In this document: positions 15,884 through 25,126 of the stretch, in pieces
Numbering within the stretch: the stretch's first letter is position 1
Layout of the letters: each line of letters starts with the position of its first letter
Origin: Patescibacteria group bacterium
GTDB lineage: Bacteria; Patescibacteriota; Minisyncoccia; UBA6257; JACRHW01
Length of the DNA stretch: 44,063 nucleotides
NCBI GenBank assembly: GCA_028865725.1
Contig: JAGWJP010000005.1
Coordinates: 1 to 44,063, forward strand
Direction of reading: 5' to 3'
Made by a program: the position numbers and the translations under genes
Notes under the pieces: model-generated
Told to the model about the DNA's origin: nothing
Seen by the model: only the letters and a program-made list of their open reading frames with translations
The model's database searches: none

Positions 15884-16744
15884 ATGCCAAAACCAATAAG
15901 CAAGGAAGCAGCGCCTGTCGACGACAAGTCGAAAGCTGCAGGGGAGCAGAAACCCGATAACAAGGGCAATGCCAAAGATACCAACCCTTCAAATGGTCAA
16001 TCGATTGCACAAGTTGCAGGGGCGGACAGCTCTAAATCTGGCGACTCCAAGGGGAAACCCGGGGACGGGGATGAGAAGGACAGTCTCATCGTCGATCTCA
16101 AAAAAGAGAACCGCGAGATGAAGAAGATGATACGTGACGAGGTCATCCCGACCATTCGAGAACTGCAACAGCAGATCAAGAAAGGCGGAACCAGCGCCGA
16201 CGACGCTCTCGATGAGCTAGACGCACTCGCCAAAGAGTGGGAACTCGAGCCGAAATTTGTCCAGAAGCTCGCAAGCATTCTCCTCACCAAGTCCAAGAAG
16301 CAATTCGAAGACGAGTACCTTTCAGACATCAAAGATATCAAGAAGAAGACCGAGGATCAGTCCAAGGAAATCACGAACGCTCAGATCACTTCAGCTATTT
16401 CGAAAGAGTTTGACCGCGTAGTTGCGGATAACCCTGATCTTGCCAAGGTTGCCAAAAAAGAGGCTGTGAGAAAGTACATCATGTCAAGCGAGGAGAATCT
16501 CTCCCGCACCATGGAGGACATTCTCGAGGAGCTCTACGGCGACTCTGCAAAGCCGGAACCAGGCATGGAAGGCTACAGCTCTCAGGGCGGAAACCATCCG
16601 AAGGAGCCTGATTACAAGACTCCGAGCGAAGAAGATCACAAGCGTATCGCCGAATCCAGACAGAAAGGCGGTCAGGAGTTCGAGAAGTACCAGGAAGGTC
16701 TTATCGACCGCCTGACCCACCGCTCGCGTCATCGCTCAAGATAG
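15884..16744 (+). CDS. Head scaffolding protein (probable)
   Basis: 286 residues placed directly before the coat gene, the usual scaffold position. Composition is that of a scaffold: a disordered Lys/Asp/Gly-rich first third, a central coiled coil (VDLKKENREMKKMIRDEVIP; TIRELQQQIKKGG), helices and a basic end RLTHRSRHRSR which would contact the coat protein as in P22. It would direct procapsid assembly and leave before or during packaging. No Shine-Dalgarno site. Confidence 0.7.
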   Translation: MPKPISKEAAPVDDKSKAAGEQKPDNKGNAKDTNPSNGQSIAQVAGADSSKSGDSKGKPGDGDEKDSLIVDLKKENREMKKMIRDEVIPTIRELQQQIKKGGTSADDALDELDALAKEWELEPKFVQKLASILLTKSKKQFEDEYLSDIKDIKKKTEDQSKEITNAQITSAISKEFDRVVADNPDLAKVAKKEAVRKYIMSSEENLSRTMEDILEELYGDSAKPEPGMEGYSSQGGNHPKEPDYKTPSEEDHKRIAESRQKGGQEFEKYQEGLIDRLTHRSRHRSR

Positions 16745-16789
16745 CTATGTCTGAGAGGGTAAATTTATTCACTTAATTTTATTCCTCTC

Positions 16790-17992
16790 ATGTTAGCGAC
16801 ATTCAAGGAACAGTTCGACAACGCCTATCAGGCTGTGTTCGACAAAGTGCTCGTGGCAATGGAGATTGCCAACACGCGTCTCGAGACAAAACTCGAGTAT
16901 GGAGCATCGGTAAAGCGTGTGAAGTATTCTCTAGCTCCGATCAGGGTACGCAATATCACGATCGGCGTGAACCGAACCATTGACCAGCTCAATGACTCCG
17001 GCGAAACCCTGCTTGTAAACAAGAACAAGGGTTCTGACTTCCGCGTCTCGAAGAAAGAAATGATTCAGGCTGGCCCGCTGAATCCGGCCGAGACGATCGG
17101 TGCCGAGGTAGCCAAGAAGCTATCCCGATACATCGATGCCGACGTGTTTGCTGAAGTCAAAAAGGCAAAGCAGACATTCGATACCGGCGACCTCACCACA
17201 ATGATGTCGAGCGGTGTAGCTATAGCTCTTTCCACCACCAACGTCCCTCAGCTTTTGGCACAAGGACGCGCCAAGCTGCGCAGGGCAAACCAAGACCTCA
17301 CCAGTCTGGCGCTGGTCCTCGACAGTTACGGCGGATCGGTGATCGAGCAGTACGTCATGTCTAAAAACATTGACCTTGCTGCTGCAGCCTTCAAGAACGG
17401 CTATGCCGGTCCTGTGGGCGGTGCGGAGCTTTATCTCTCCGAGAACCTGCTTGCCGAGGCGGTCATCACTATGGCGTCAAACCCTTCAAACGGCGAGACG
17501 TTCTCGGTGAACGGATTCACGTACAAGTTCGTGGATACGATCGGTACCGATCCGGGCAACGTGCTTATTGAAACGGGAGTCGATGACACCCGAGACAACC
17601 TGATTGATGCGATTCATCAGAAGACGGCTACCGCCGGAACGAAGTACATCGCATGGACTGACACGGATCCGAACTACGATCAGTCCAACTGGGTCGACCT
17701 GCAGATTGCTGCAGTCGATGATGATGCGGCAAACACTATCACCATTACCGGAACCGGTTCGGGCAGGCTCACCTTCGGAGGTACGGCAACCTATACGGTT
17801 ACCAAGAACCTCGTTCACGCCTACTACGGCAAGAAGGGCGCAATCGACGTGGTCGTCCAAGACCTCGCCGAGATGGAAATGGTCGACGATCCGTACCAGA
17901 GGGCAAAGATCATCCGTGCGGATGCAATCTATGGAATCTTTACCTTCGCCGACGGAAAACCTCAGTTCCTCGACGTTCTTCTCCAGTCATAA
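16790..17992 (+). CDS. Major capsid protein with an inserted domain
   Basis: 400 residues, probable HK97 fold. N-terminal helix and E-loop-like region, then LNPAETIGAEVAKKLSRYID and ALVLDSYGGSVIEQYV typical of P22-like coat proteins of podoviruses. Residues about 230-335 look like an insertion: GETFSVNGFTYKFV, then a DTRDNLIDAIH helix, a module seen as GxxVxxxGxxYxFV in phage structural proteins. A similar module is in the tail protein at 21441. The C-terminal core resumes at AIDVVVQDLAEMEMVDDPYQ. It likely forms the shell, with the insert displayed on the outside. Confidence 0.8.
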   Translation: MLATFKEQFDNAYQAVFDKVLVAMEIANTRLETKLEYGASVKRVKYSLAPIRVRNITIGVNRTIDQLNDSGETLLVNKNKGSDFRVSKKEMIQAGPLNPAETIGAEVAKKLSRYIDADVFAEVKKAKQTFDTGDLTTMMSSGVAIALSTTNVPQLLAQGRAKLRRANQDLTSLALVLDSYGGSVIEQYVMSKNIDLAAAAFKNGYAGPVGGAELYLSENLLAEAVITMASNPSNGETFSVNGFTYKFVDTIGTDPGNVLIETGVDDTRDNLIDAIHQKTATAGTKYIAWTDTDPNYDQSNWVDLQIAAVDDDAANTITITGTGSGRLTFGGTATYTVTKNLVHAYYGKKGAIDVVVQDLAEMEMVDDPYQRAKIIRADAIYGIFTFADGKPQFLDVLLQS

Positions 17993-17998
17993 CGGCTG

Positions 17999-18027
17999 CA
18001 CTGTCCCGAGTCCGCTCGGGTCCAGTG
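17999..18027 (+). other. Long hairpin after the capsid gene
   Basis: CACTG-T-CCCGAG, loop TCCG, CTCGGG-TC-CAGTG. It lacks a U tract, so it is more likely an mRNA 3'-end stabiliser or processing point than a terminator, helping coat mRNA outlast its neighbours. Confidence 0.5.
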
Positions 18028-18075
18028 CCGGACACACGATCAATCATGTTTCAGGCATTGGGAAATATATAAACC

Positions 18076-18705
18076 ATGGCAACACCACTAACAGGACAAC
18101 AGATCATAGAACGCTTCGAGTTTTATACCGACGATACAACAGACCTCTCGAGCGACGAGGAGCTTATTCTTGCGAATGACAAGATCAGACTGATCTTCAT
18201 GGAGCAGCCGTGGGAGTTTCTGCGAAGAAATAAGACAGGCGTTGTAGGAAGCGACGGCAAGATTGCTCTTCCTGCCGACCTTGACGAACTCCTAGAGAAC
18301 TTCAGTGATGATTCGAGCGTGGGAGAACCCACGATGAAAGTAATCTATATAGGCGGGCAGAAGTCTCCGTATCTCGTGGTTCCGATGGGACAGAGAAATG
18401 CCAACAACTTCAGCAATGTCTGTTGGATAGATCCTTCTGACGGAAAAATAAACTTTGCACAAAATCCAGGTGTAGGTGCTGCTTACGAATATGACTACAA
18501 GACCAGTCCTGACGATATTGCAGTCGGCACTTCGCCTAAACTTCCTGCCGAATATCATCCGATGATTGTCTTTGCCATGCTTATCGACGAAGAAATCATT
18601 AAGAAATCTGAAAAGGCACGCAGCAATATGCAGGACAATGCGGTTCAGTACCAGCGATACCTCAAGAACCTCAAGCTCAGAGATGCGAGATTTAAACTTT
18701 CTTAA
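18076..18705 (+). CDS. Head-tail adaptor protein (podovirus-like)
   Basis: 209 residues. The start (TGQQIIERFEFYTDDTTDLS, then DEELILANDKIRLIFMEQPW) fits the adaptor that follows coat in T7-like and other podoviruses, a helical N-terminus with a beta region in the middle and a C-terminal helix (KKSEKARSNMQDNAVQYQRY). It would dock onto the portal and hold the nozzle. No tail tube, tape measure or baseplate genes are present, in line with a short tail. Confidence 0.65.
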   Translation: MATPLTGQQIIERFEFYTDDTTDLSSDEELILANDKIRLIFMEQPWEFLRRNKTGVVGSDGKIALPADLDELLENFSDDSSVGEPTMKVIYIGGQKSPYLVVPMGQRNANNFSNVCWIDPSDGKINFAQNPGVGAAYEYDYKTSPDDIAVGTSPKLPAEYHPMIVFAMLIDEEIIKKSEKARSNMQDNAVQYQRYLKNLKLRDARFKLS

Positions 18706-18708
18706 TTT

Positions 18709-20610
18709 ATGGCCGATCATGAGATTAAAAAATTTGCATCAGGAGTACATAACCGCGAAGATAACGAGGACACGCCAAAAGACAGCGCCAAAGACGCACT
18801 CAACTGGGTGACTATTGACGGAAGGATAGAGCTAGCGCGAGGAAAAGTGACGGTAGGAACCGAAGGCCCAGCAGGATCGTGCCCGGCAATCCATGTGGGA
18901 TACAAAGCAAACGGAACCGGAGTGCTCTGGAGAAAGGTAGCGACGGCAATTCAGTACTTCAACGGTCTGACGTGGATCGATGTCGTCACCGGACTCAATC
19001 CCGGCGACGTTTACGTGTTCACGAACTACAGCTCACTCACGGGAGCGTGGACATTTGCCGGCGGTCCGGGCGGTCTCTTCAAATTTGCCAATGCCAATCC
19101 GACTAACTACATCCAGCTTTATAGCATTGCAGACTTTTTCTGCGGATTTCCTCTGATCGACAAGGCAAGAATGTATCTCTGGGGAATTGTGAAAGACACA
19201 ACGGCACTTTATCGCAGTTACATCGATGTTCAGCGTGATGGCGTCAGCTTTACGCAGGTCTCAAACGAAAATCTCGCATCAGGAAACGGGTCGCAAACTT
19301 CATTCTCCGGGACATTATCCTTCAAGAGCGGCCAGCAGAAAAGAAACTGCGGACTTGTAACAATTAAATGCACTGACGGCGGAGGAGAAATATTCACTGA
19401 CGACAAGAACGGAACTTTGAAGGGGACTGCAGGCGGAGCAGGAACCATTAATTATATTACTGGAGCATGGAGCGTGAACTTTGTAACCGTCCCGACTAAC
19501 AGCGCAAACAATATCAAAGCAGACTATGTCTGGGAAAACAGCACAACGAAAGGTGTCGCGGATTTTACCTACAGCGCATCACGACTTGCTGGAGAGGGAG
19601 ATGTGATCCGACAGGATGAAGGAGGTGACGCCATTCAGCAGCTTGTGATCGGTATTGATGGAAACTACTACTCACTCAAAAAGCAGAGTGCATACCAGCA
19701 TAAATACACGGATGACGACAAAACATTTAATAACCAAGTGGTCCGAAGAAATATCGGAGTTCTCACAAGAAAAAGCTCTGTCACTACCGGCCGAGGTGTG
19801 GTCTTTATAAATACTGCCAACCCTGACAGACCACAGCTCACCGTTCTCGAAAAGAACCCTCTGGGTGATGACATTCTTGCAACGGAACTTATTCCGCATT
19901 TTGCATGGGAGAAGTTCGATTATTCGGATGCGGTCATGGAAACCTACGGACAATTTATTGTTCTGTCGTGCCGGGCTCAATCAAGCATCGTAAATGACCG
20001 CACGCTTATCATCGACATTGTGAAAAACACTGTCGACATTTCGAACTACGGAATGAAAGCTCTCATCAAGGATTCCGGAGTACTCTACGGCGGAAGTCCT
20101 CACACTCAGACAGTTTACAAGATTCTCAACGGATTCGACGATGACGGATATGTAATCCAAAACAACTGGGACAGCAAGTACGAAACCTACGGAGTCCGAA
20201 GACTGAAAAAATATCGCAGACTCAGATATCGAGGAGAAATAGATCCCGCTCAATACGTGGAAGTGTATGCCGACTTCGACGGAGCCGGATATGCCCTCAT
20301 TGGCACAATTCGCGGTGATGCGACATATGTCAACCGCACAAGTCCATCAAGCGTCGGTACGACCATGATCGGAGACTCTGCCGTGGGCGGAGACGGTGCA
20401 GCTCAGGTCTATCCGTACGAGCTTCAGATCAAGGCGATGAAGATCCCCAAGTTCCGAAGACGCAGTATCCGTTTTATAGCCAAGGGAATCGGCTATGTCA
20501 GCGTAATGGAATCGGTCGACTGGGACATTTTGACCTACGAGGACAAACTGCCTAAGGTTTACCGCCAAAAAGAGCATATAAGCCTGGACGGAAAGAGCGT
20601 GAACCAGTAA
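18709..20610 (+). CDS. Tail nozzle protein (tail tubular protein B-like)
   Basis: 633 residues directly after the adaptor. It starts with a segment typical of podovirus nozzles, where a small N-terminal strand region carries DALNWVTIDGRIELARGKVT, followed by multiple beta-propeller-like repeats and a C-terminal beta sandwich (YVEVYADFDGAGYALIGTIR). This makes it the counterpart of T7 gp12 in position and architecture. Its stop codon overlaps late promoter 3. Confidence 0.65.
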   Translation: MADHEIKKFASGVHNREDNEDTPKDSAKDALNWVTIDGRIELARGKVTVGTEGPAGSCPAIHVGYKANGTGVLWRKVATAIQYFNGLTWIDVVTGLNPGDVYVFTNYSSLTGAWTFAGGPGGLFKFANANPTNYIQLYSIADFFCGFPLIDKARMYLWGIVKDTTALYRSYIDVQRDGVSFTQVSNENLASGNGSQTSFSGTLSFKSGQQKRNCGLVTIKCTDGGGEIFTDDKNGTLKGTAGGAGTINYITGAWSVNFVTVPTNSANNIKADYVWENSTTKGVADFTYSASRLAGEGDVIRQDEGGDAIQQLVIGIDGNYYSLKKQSAYQHKYTDDDKTFNNQVVRRNIGVLTRKSSVTTGRGVVFINTANPDRPQLTVLEKNPLGDDILATELIPHFAWEKFDYSDAVMETYGQFIVLSCRAQSSIVNDRTLIIDIVKNTVDISNYGMKALIKDSGVLYGGSPHTQTVYKILNGFDDDGYVIQNNWDSKYETYGVRRLKKYRRLRYRGEIDPAQYVEVYADFDGAGYALIGTIRGDATYVNRTSPSSVGTTMIGDSAVGGDGAAQVYPYELQIKAMKIPKFRRRSIRFIAKGIGYVSVMESVDWDILTYEDKLPKVYRQKEHISLDGKSVNQ

Positions 20611-20644
20611 TGCACCCAATTTTGCATTTTCTTCAGATCATACT
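20608..20644 (+). promoter_or_regulatory. Phage late promoter 3 (tail fibre)
   Basis: TAATGCACCCAATTTTGCAT (20608-20627), 11 bases, CATACT (20639-20644), six bases, ATG at 20651. The TAA is also the stop codon of the nozzle gene. The 20-base box is identical to copies 1 and 2. Confidence 0.7.
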
Positions 20645-20650
20645 TACACC

Positions 20651-21424
20651 ATGGCATCCAAACTCACCAAAGTAGTCGCAAATTTCGAAACCTCACTCGC
20701 CACAAAACTGGCCAATGGCGCTACTGTAGGCGCACTCACAAGCATAACCGACAAGAACGGAGTTGCTCTGCCTACAGGAAAGTACTGCATGATTATTGAT
20801 CGAGGGACAGGTGACGAGGAACATCTTCTCTTTGATCTTTCTGGCACGACAATGAGCAATATTTTCAGTGTATCAAGGCAGGGGGTCCAGACTTCCGGTG
20901 TTCAGAACCTAAATGGACACAGAGCAGGTTCGAAATGCTACCTGACTGACTTCGTAAATCTGAAGGTTATCGCTGATATTTTGAACGGAGACGATACGCT
21001 TGATTCAGCAAAGCCTCTCAAATATGATGCTGATCCAAATTTTAATGATTCAAAACAGGTAGTCTCAAAAGGCTACGTTGATACCAATCTTGCAGGCAAG
21101 GCATCAACAAACGGCAACAATACTTTTTCAGGAAATAATAATTTTATAAATTCTCCGAATATCCCAAACGCCTCAAGTGCCTCCCAGCCGGTGACGCTTG
21201 CACAGCTTATGGCTGCTGCGCTTACCGGCATCCAGGACGGCCTCGAATACATCGACGTTGCTATCAACGCCGACGGAAGTGTGAGGTCCGTGCACGACAA
21301 CGTGAACGGAAAAACAATCGTGTTCGAATACGACGATAACCGGCTGCTCAAGAGCATCTATGACGGAATAAAGAAATGGTCTATCAGAGACTTCGAAGGC
21401 AGGATCGCAAGCATTACTCATTAA
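20651..21424 (+). CDS. Tail fibre or tail-associated protein
   Basis: 257 residues. The first part (LATKLANGATVGALTSITDK; YCMIIDRGTGDEEHLLFDLS) matches the beta-structured N-terminal region of many phage fibre proteins, followed by VSKGYVDTNLAGKAS and a Gly/Asn/Ser repeat typical of fibre shafts (NNTFSGNNNF). The C-terminus DGSVRSVHDNVNGKTIVFEY resembles a YD-like beta repeat. It probably takes part in receptor recognition; the receptor is unknown. Confidence 0.65.
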   Translation: MASKLTKVVANFETSLATKLANGATVGALTSITDKNGVALPTGKYCMIIDRGTGDEEHLLFDLSGTTMSNIFSVSRQGVQTSGVQNLNGHRAGSKCYLTDFVNLKVIADILNGDDTLDSAKPLKYDADPNFNDSKQVVSKGYVDTNLAGKASTNGNNTFSGNNNFINSPNIPNASSASQPVTLAQLMAAALTGIQDGLEYIDVAINADGSVRSVHDNVNGKTIVFEYDDNRLLKSIYDGIKKWSIRDFEGRIASITH

Positions 21425-21440
21425 AAATAATTTAAATAAA

Positions 21441-23519
21441 ATGATCAATTTACAAGTAGACAGGAGAGCGGACAAATCAACACTGGTCAAAAGCCAGCAG
21501 ATATCGCCGTTGCCGAAATTCGTAGAGTGGAACCGCCCGGGCATGGTGCAATGGCCTGCAGTTAAAGCGCAGGGCAAGCTCACCCTTACGAATCAGCCTG
21601 CAGCAGGACAAGTGATAACACTTGGATCAAAAACATATTCCTTCGTGGCAAGCCTCACGACCAATACTGACGGACAAATCGTAATCGGCGGAACTGTTGC
21701 GGCAACCAGAGCGAATATCGTGGCAGCCGTGAATCTCTCCGGACTTCCAGGTAGTCAGTATGCCTCCGCGACTTCCTTAAACGGAGATGTCGAGGCTGCG
21801 ATCGTAGGAAACGACATCATATTCACGGCAAAGACCGGTGGCGTAGCAGGCAACTCCATTGTCAGCACTTCGACGTTGGTACCTCCGAATACTTTTGATG
21901 CAGCCACACTCGGTACATACCGCGCAGGAGCCGCAATCAGTGATGCGGAATCCATGATCATCCCCGGATACAGAGGATGTTTCAACAACTACATTAACAA
22001 CATGTGGAATAACCGCGAGATGTACTACATCGGCCGGTCCTCATGGGACGGAGATACGGATAGAGCTTTCGGTATCCAGGAAGAATTGTTCAGGGAATTT
22101 CCTGACAACGAATATTTGATCAATGCGGGAGCAACAAGAAAAATGTATGCGCTTAATTTCCTCGAGCGCAAGGTTAAAAGCGTGAGAACCCTCACGATGT
22201 ATACCAAACTCCGCGATATTGAAGTTCAGACACTCTCGTCTCCCTTTGCAAAAAGCACAAGCAATCTTGTCTTCAAGACGATTGAGCTCGATGCTACAAG
22301 GTTCATTGTCTTTTATCGTCAACAGGCTGGTACAACTGGAATCTATGCTGTCGTAGGGAACACAAACACAAACGGAACTGTTACGTGGGGTGCACCGCTG
22401 CTTATGTACACCGTTGACTGGTACAACGAAAACTTTGATGCGGTACTCATAAATACAGACAAAGTCCTTATCGCTCTGCCTGTCGGTGCCTCAAACTATA
22501 TAAACACGGCAGTAGTTACAATTTCGGGAACCGGCATCGCACTAAATACTCCCGTCCAGGTGATCAACGTCGCGCCGAGCTACAAGCAGCTCGTCAAAGT
22601 GGGAACAGATAAAGCGATTCTTGCGTTTGAGAACGGATCAAACATAAACCTCTACTGCGTCTCGGTATCGGGAACGGTGCCTTCATACGGATCGCTGGCG
22701 ACAATTGCATCAGCATCCAAACCGATGTTTGCTCCGAACAGCACTGACAAATGCCAGATTGCATACATTGGCTCCGGCGGATGGTATTCAGCCGTCGTAA
22801 CTACTTCCGGCAGCACTATAACTGTCCAGGCCGGTGTGCAGATCAACTACGATACGAACTACTCATACCGATACATCATGATGTTCCAGATAACTACTGA
22901 CACCTTCATGTTCTGGAGTCACTGGGGCACGGTGCAATATCAGTCGCGTAACCGCTATCGCGCCGGCCTGATTACTGTTTCAGGAACCAATACAACCCTA
23001 GCAAGCAGTAACTATCTGCCGTCCGGCTGGTGGGGAGACAGCTTGATGTACACAAAGCCGATTGATGCTACGAGTTTCTACTTTTATAGATATGAAGCAC
23101 AGCGTGTCACTGGCGCAAAAGTAATGCTCTCCGGTACGACGCTTACATTCCCGAACATGCCGTACAAGAGTTTCGGTTGGAATGAAAACCAGGGCGATCA
23201 GCAGATATACAAATATCAGCAGTACAACAACATAACCCAGATCGCTGACCCGGTCATCTGCAACGGTATCTTGTTTATCGTGACGACCGACAACAATGCA
23301 AGCGGACAAATTGTAATTATGAGCGACAAGCCGTTCTCATTTGATTTATACAACGGCGACGATTTCTTCGGTACGTTTACAAAATCCGATCTTGGCATTC
23401 AGCAAAAGATTCAGGTTGATATTCCGATTGGTAAGGAAGAATTCGGTTTGAAGATGAAAAGCAATGACAGCGTCGTCCGCACAGCGCAAATAGATCACAT
23501 GTATCTTGCAATCGATTAA
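21441..23519 (+). CDS. Large tail fibre or tailspike-like protein
   Basis: 692 residues rich in beta strands. Residues about 45-155 carry a module like the capsid insert (GQVITLGSKTYSFVASL; TRANIVAAVN). The middle (about 280-600) has repeating VVG/TVTW/ALPVG strands that read like a beta-propeller, suggestive of carbohydrate binding. The C-terminus (SFDLYNGDDFFGTFTKSDLG; KMKSNDSVVRTAQIDHMYLA) looks like a jelly-roll. No catalytic motif is obvious. Likely host-recognition protein. Confidence 0.6.
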   Translation: MINLQVDRRADKSTLVKSQQISPLPKFVEWNRPGMVQWPAVKAQGKLTLTNQPAAGQVITLGSKTYSFVASLTTNTDGQIVIGGTVAATRANIVAAVNLSGLPGSQYASATSLNGDVEAAIVGNDIIFTAKTGGVAGNSIVSTSTLVPPNTFDAATLGTYRAGAAISDAESMIIPGYRGCFNNYINNMWNNREMYYIGRSSWDGDTDRAFGIQEELFREFPDNEYLINAGATRKMYALNFLERKVKSVRTLTMYTKLRDIEVQTLSSPFAKSTSNLVFKTIELDATRFIVFYRQQAGTTGIYAVVGNTNTNGTVTWGAPLLMYTVDWYNENFDAVLINTDKVLIALPVGASNYINTAVVTISGTGIALNTPVQVINVAPSYKQLVKVGTDKAILAFENGSNINLYCVSVSGTVPSYGSLATIASASKPMFAPNSTDKCQIAYIGSGGWYSAVVTTSGSTITVQAGVQINYDTNYSYRYIMMFQITTDTFMFWSHWGTVQYQSRNRYRAGLITVSGTNTTLASSNYLPSGWWGDSLMYTKPIDATSFYFYRYEAQRVTGAKVMLSGTTLTFPNMPYKSFGWNENQGDQQIYKYQQYNNITQIADPVICNGILFIVTTDNNASGQIVIMSDKPFSFDLYNGDDFFGTFTKSDLGIQQKIQVDIPIGKEEFGLKMKSNDSVVRTAQIDHMYLAID

Positions 23520-23525
23520 AAATAA

Positions 23526-25124
23526 ATGAGCGTATACACCATACAATACGGCGACACCTTAAACGGGATCGCATCAAAGTCGGGAAAGAGCATTCAGGAA
23601 CTGATGCGTCTTAATCCATCTATTGTCGATCCGAACAAAATCTATGCGGGACGTACGTTGAACCTTGGAGAATCAGCACCGGCAGCGCCTGCTCCTACAC
23701 CGACTCCCGCAGCTCCGCAAAAACAGACGATTGCGCAGGTTGCAAAAGTTACGGTCCCAAACTATGTCCAGGATCCTACTTCTGCACAGATCGGGAACAA
23801 CTACCGAACCCAGGCAACCAGCACTGTGGACGAGGAAGCCATCAGATCAGCCACAAGAGCACGTATTCAGGGCCAAATTGACGCCATAAACGGCGCTGTA
23901 GCCGATCAAATAGCAAACTTCAGGTCTACCACGGCTAAGAACCGCCAAGGCCAGTCGTACGCCCTCGCAGCAGCTGGCGGCCGAATTGGCAGCGCTACCG
24001 GAGAGTCGGAATTCCAGACCACGGAAGACTACAACAACAAAGAAGAACAGACCTACCGAGACGATGCCAACAACAAGATCTCGCAGCTTCTCGGTGCAGC
24101 CACTCGGGATGCCGATGCGGAAATCAAAGCCAAAAGAGATGCGATTCAGCAGGGAGTTGATAAATATTTCGAATTCTTGGATAACCAAGGAAAGCAGAAA
24201 CGCGATCAGGTGACTGCGTTCGTCAAAAATATGCTTGCTCTCGGAGTCGATCCGAGCCAACTTCAGGATTCCGATTTCCAGAAACTACAGGATCAGTACG
24301 GATTCACCAGAGAACAGCTCGTGTCTTTGTATAACGATGCCAAGACACAGAAAGATCAGCAGGATGTGCAGACAGAAAAACAAAAAGCAGATCTTGAAAA
24401 AGCTAAGAACGATAGCAATCAATTCAGTCTCAATGAAGGAGATGCCCGCTATGTTTACGATCCGGAAACCGGAACTGCAAAACTTATTGCACAGCGTCCA
24501 AAAACATATGCTCCAAAGGGTACCAGTTCAGATACGCCAGGTACGACGCTCGCATACAGCGATCCGAACTACACGCTTGACGCCATCCGCAATTCAAAGG
24601 GCGGAAGATTTCTCACGCAGGGAGAACTCAAGCCTATTACAGACATTCAGACCATTGTCGGTCAGGCTGAAACTCTTACAGGCTTTGTAAACAGTATCGA
24701 TACCGGTCCGATTGTTGGCATCATCAAGAGTGCCAACCCTTACGACACTAAAGCGCAGGAAATGAAGGCGGCAGTAACAGCGATTGTCCCTAAACTTGCC
24801 CGAGGTGTGTACGGAGAAGTCGGCGTGCTTACCGATCAGGATATCGAAAACTATTCGCGCACGATCGCCAATTTGAAAAATACAACCGACGTGAACAAAG
24901 CTGTGATGGCAATGACGCTCGATATCGCTACTAGGTCCCTGGCTAATCAATTGAACTCTTTGTCGGCCGGCGGACGAGATGTCTCTAAGTTTGAATCTAT
25001 CTACCAGGGTATGAATGAAAAGGCTTCGAAACTGAAAGCCGAGCTCGGAGTCGGTCAGGCTCCTGCGTCGCAGTCCTCAACTTTCACCAGTAAGAGCGGG
25101 AAGACATATAACCTGCCAAACTAA
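23526..25124 (+). CDS. LysM-domain internal virion protein
   Basis: 532 residues. Residues 1-50 are a LysM domain (YTIQYGDTLNGIASKSGKSI; LMRLNPSIVDPNKIYAGRTL), which binds peptidoglycan N-acetylglucosamine. A Pro/Ala-rich linker follows and then long coiled coils (about 110-310) and a helical end. It sits with the glycine-zipper gene at 25127 in the place of podovirus ejection proteins. A LysM on such a protein would help anchor it in the wall during DNA entry. No lytic motif is visible. Confidence 0.65.
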   Translation: MSVYTIQYGDTLNGIASKSGKSIQELMRLNPSIVDPNKIYAGRTLNLGESAPAAPAPTPTPAAPQKQTIAQVAKVTVPNYVQDPTSAQIGNNYRTQATSTVDEEAIRSATRARIQGQIDAINGAVADQIANFRSTTAKNRQGQSYALAAAGGRIGSATGESEFQTTEDYNNKEEQTYRDDANNKISQLLGAATRDADAEIKAKRDAIQQGVDKYFEFLDNQGKQKRDQVTAFVKNMLALGVDPSQLQDSDFQKLQDQYGFTREQLVSLYNDAKTQKDQQDVQTEKQKADLEKAKNDSNQFSLNEGDARYVYDPETGTAKLIAQRPKTYAPKGTSSDTPGTTLAYSDPNYTLDAIRNSKGGRFLTQGELKPITDIQTIVGQAETLTGFVNSIDTGPIVGIIKSANPYDTKAQEMKAAVTAIVPKLARGVYGEVGVLTDQDIENYSRTIANLKNTTDVNKAVMAMTLDIATRSLANQLNSLSAGGRDVSKFESIYQGMNEKASKLKAELGVGQAPASQSSTFTSKSGKTYNLPN

Positions 25125-25126
25125 TT

